Shown piece by piece: positions 61,473 through 64,000 of a DNA stretch of 64,000 nucleotides. The stretch comes from an uncultured Methylococcaceae bacterium (GTDB lineage: Bacteria > Pseudomonadota > Gammaproteobacteria > Methylococcales > Methylomonadaceae). Positions within the stretch are counted from its first letter, which is position 1. Every line of letters begins with the position of its first letter. Below the pieces are notes generated by a model that was given only the letters and a program-made list of their open reading frames with translations, had not been told where the DNA came from and did no database searches. The translations under genes were made by a program, and so were the position numbers. Location of the stretch: the NCBI GenBank assembly GCA_903863905.1, contig CAIPDT010000033.1, forward strand, positions 1-64,000, written 5' to 3'.

Positions 61473-62547
61473 TAATGACGCTAGACAAAGTATTTAAAGA
61501 CACACTTCGAGATTCGATAAGTTGATTACTTTGTTGCTGAATAAACAAAGCAGGTATATTTGCACTATTGGCCACGTCAAGTCCTTCTTGCTGCCCCAAA
61601 CAGAGTAAAGCGGTATCCCACGCATCTGCGACAGTGGGGTCTTCATGAATCACCGTCACAGACACTAAATCATGCGTGATAGGGCGACCGGTGCGGGCAT
61701 CTAAAATATGACTGTAACGCTGACCTTGATAATCAAAATAATGATTATAAGTCCCTGAGGTCATCACCGCCATCACTCCATCTGTGGGCATGGTGATTCT
61801 TTTTTGCATCCGTTGTTCACCGGGCAAAGGCCGTTCTAAGGCAATGCGCCACGGCTGTGAATCGGGCTTTTGACCTCGGGTTTGTAATTCACCGCCAATC
61901 TCAACGAGATAATCCGTAATGCCTTGTTGCTCTAAGACCCGACTGATCTTTCCAACACTATAACCTTGAGCGATAGAAGAGACATCCACTCGTATATTCG
62001 CCTGCTTTTTACGCAAATGGGTATCATCCACCACCTCAAGCTTATCCATACCCACTTGAGTTAAGGCCTTATCAATGTCCGCTTGCGCTGGAATGGAAGG
62101 ATTCTCACCCTTAAAGCCCCACAAATCAAACAACGGTTTAGTGGTTAAATCATAACAACCCTGTGTGGCTTGATAAACGGTATACGCTACTCGCACTAAG
62201 CTAACAATCTCATCACCAACCAGTTGACTGTCTGTTGATTCCGTTTTATTAAACGTTTCAATCACTGAATCAGGGCGATAATTGGACAGCGTTTTATCAA
62301 TAGTGGCTAATTCATTTTTAACGCTGTCTGCCACCACTTGCGTGTCTAAAGGCGCTTTTGACCAATAACTGATATGATACGTGGTCCCTTGAGCCGCGCC
62401 CTCCAGTTTTTGTACCGTAGGCTCTGAACAGCCTTGCAGGAAGGAAAAACACAGCATCAGTGCCGCGGATTTTAAAAAGAAAGTGGGTGAAACACTCGGC
62501 GCTTTTAAGCCGACACCCCACAGATTGACTATCGATAAATATTTCAT
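61465..62547 (-). CDS. apbE: FAD:protein FMN transferase ApbE (lipoprotein)
   Basis: Lipobox LQGCSE, GAAQGTTYHISYW, RVDVSSIAQGYSVGKIS, YSHILDARTGRPITHDLVSVTV. Confidence 0.93.
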   Translation of the reverse strand: MKYLSIVNLWGVGLKAPSVSPTFFLKSAALMLCFSFLQGCSEPTVQKLEGAAQGTTYHISYWSKAPLDTQVVADSVKNELATIDKTLSNYRPDSVIETFNKTESTDSQLVGDEIVSLVRVAYTVYQATQGCYDLTTKPLFDLWGFKGENPSIPAQADIDKALTQVGMDKLEVVDDTHLRKKQANIRVDVSSIAQGYSVGKISRVLEQQGITDYLVEIGGELQTRGQKPDSQPWRIALERPLPGEQRMQKRITMPTDGVMAVMTSGTYNHYFDYQGQRYSHILDARTGRPITHDLVSVTVIHEDPTVADAWDTALLCLGQQEGLDVANSANIPALFIQQQSNQLIESRSVSLNTLSSVIIE

Positions 62548-62892
62548 AAGTTACTAGGGTTTATAAAGAACAATAAGGCATTCATCACTGAAAATTGCAC
62601 CTATTATATGCTGAAATGCGCTTTGATTTATCTAAAAATGCTGATACATAATCTCATTGGTCTAATTAAAAGTCACACACGTTACCCTGTCAAACCTGTT
62701 AAGCACCACGCTCATCAACGTTAAAATGATATACTGACACCCAACAAACAACCTCTTAACCAATAGAGGCAATTGCTTTTATTCAACAACGCCCTATAAA
62801 CATTAAAGAACTAAGAAAATTATTACAAAAAGGCTTGTGCTAAAAAGCCCCCTACTTTGATAATTTATTTTTAATAAGATACTGTTAACGCT

Positions 62893-64000
62893 ATGAATAA
62901 TGTTGTTTTAATAATCGTCGCTATGCTGCTTGTTGCACTTAATGGCTTTTTTGTGGCGGCCGAATTTGGTTTGGTTAAATTAAGACAAACCCGCTTACGC
63001 CAAATTGCAAAGACCCAAGGCTGGCGTGGACGTATTTTAGGTATTGTTCATTCCAAATTAGACGCTTACTTATCTGCCTGCCAGCTTGGCATTACCCTCG
63101 CCTCATTAGGTTTAGGTTGGGTGGGTGAACCCGCCTTTGCAAGTTTATTAGAGCCCTTACTGAGCCAAGCGGGCATTGTCTCACCCGAATTAATTCACGG
63201 CATCGCCTTTACCTGCGCCTTTTCCATTATTTCATTTTTACATATTGTGGTCGGAGAACTCGCGCCAAAATCAATGGCCATCAGAAATCCAGAACACATC
63301 AGCTTATGGTGTGCTGGGCCTATTTATATTTTCTATTGGCTCATGTATCCGGCTATATGGCTGCTTAACTCCAGTGCCAATTTAATTTTACGCCTGTTTA
63401 GTTTAGGCAATGTCAGCGGTCACGATTTACATTATTCTGCAGACGAACTTAAACTGATCATTCGTGGCAACGACCAAAATGACCACTTTACCCGAGATGA
63501 GTGGAATATTCTGGCCAAAACGTTGGACTTTAGTGCCTTAGAGGTCTCAGACTTAATGCGGCCACTCCATGAACTGGTCGCCTTGTATCGCAGCAAATCG
63601 TTAGAGATAAATCTAAAGATCGTCGCCGAAAAACGCTACAGTCGTTATCCATATTTTGATACCAATGGCACCGATGTACTGGGCGTTATCCATTTAAAAG
63701 ATTTATTCTTCGCCCAACAAAAAGACAATGTGATCAGCGATCTGCACCAATTTTTAAGACCGGTGCAATATGTTTCAGCCGACACCCCCGCGTTAGATTT
63801 ATTTAGATACTTTAGAATGGGCGCCGCTCATTTTGCCATTATTGGTCAAAAAGGCGCGAAACCCGAAGGCTTTATCACTTTAGATAATTTATTAAGCGCG
63901 ATGGTTGGCGAAATTCGAGATGAGTTTCGGCAAAATAATTATGACTGGAACCGACTCGATAACGGCACCTTAATTGTCAAAGGCAGTTTACCGATCTTTT
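62893..64000 (+). CDS. CNNM/CorC-HlyC family membrane protein (DUF21 + CBS), truncated by window end
   Basis: Manual translation MNNVVLIIVAMLLVALNGFFVAAEFGLVKLRQTRLRQIA...VVGELAPKSMAIRNPE...LMRPLHELVAL. Confidence 0.88.
   Translation, partial: MNNVVLIIVAMLLVALNGFFVAAEFGLVKLRQTRLRQIAKTQGWRGRILGIVHSKLDAYLSACQLGITLASLGLGWVGEPAFASLLEPLLSQAGIVSPELIHGIAFTCAFSIISFLHIVVGELAPKSMAIRNPEHISLWCAGPIYIFYWLMYPAIWLLNSSANLILRLFSLGNVSGHDLHYSADELKLIIRGNDQNDHFTRDEWNILAKTLDFSALEVSDLMRPLHELVALYRSKSLEINLKIVAEKRYSRYPYFDTNGTDVLGVIHLKDLFFAQQKDNVISDLHQFLRPVQYVSADTPALDLFRYFRMGAAHFAIIGQKGAKPEGFITLDNLLSAMVGEIRDEFRQNNYDWNRLDNGTLIVKGSLPIF

Overview
The window is a 64-kb, AT-rich chromosomal segment from a gammaproteobacterium. 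Gene content (fdsGBACD, amgK-murU / lptD-surA, aat-bpt-infA-clpAS) suggests a Methylococcales-type methanotroph, which is inference. Most of it is core housekeeping: moaA, lptD-surA, a formate dehydrogenase operon, thiDE, mrcB-lolA-rarA, ftsK, trxB, the N-degron cluster aat-bpt-infA-clpA-clpS, mnmA-purB, MMPL-apbE and a CNNM/CorC-type protein cut by the right edge. Accessory features are a 40-bp tandem repeat at the left edge, a truncated Rpn/PDDEXK transposase fragment, a DabA/DabB inorganic-carbon pump, a helicase-less DeaD/DbpA C-terminal-half protein, a NIDO+RTX giant protein and a partner-switching (PP2C/RsbW/STAS) trio. The strongest candidate for something new is the minus-strand locus 24403-31443. 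It encodes a 1206-aa single polypeptide: DoxX-like membrane region, NDH-2-like flavoprotein fold, cNMP-binding domain, complete BLUF photoreceptor and class III cyclase fold. The cyclase catalytic metal aspartates, and the FAD-contacting GD motif of the oxidoreductase, appear to be lost. It is tightly followed by a triheme MauG/CcpA-type peroxidase and a YeeZ-like SDR, and preceded by a DUF523-DUF1722 (RudS/YbgA-like) gene. All calls come from reading the sequence and recalled family motifs; no searches were run.
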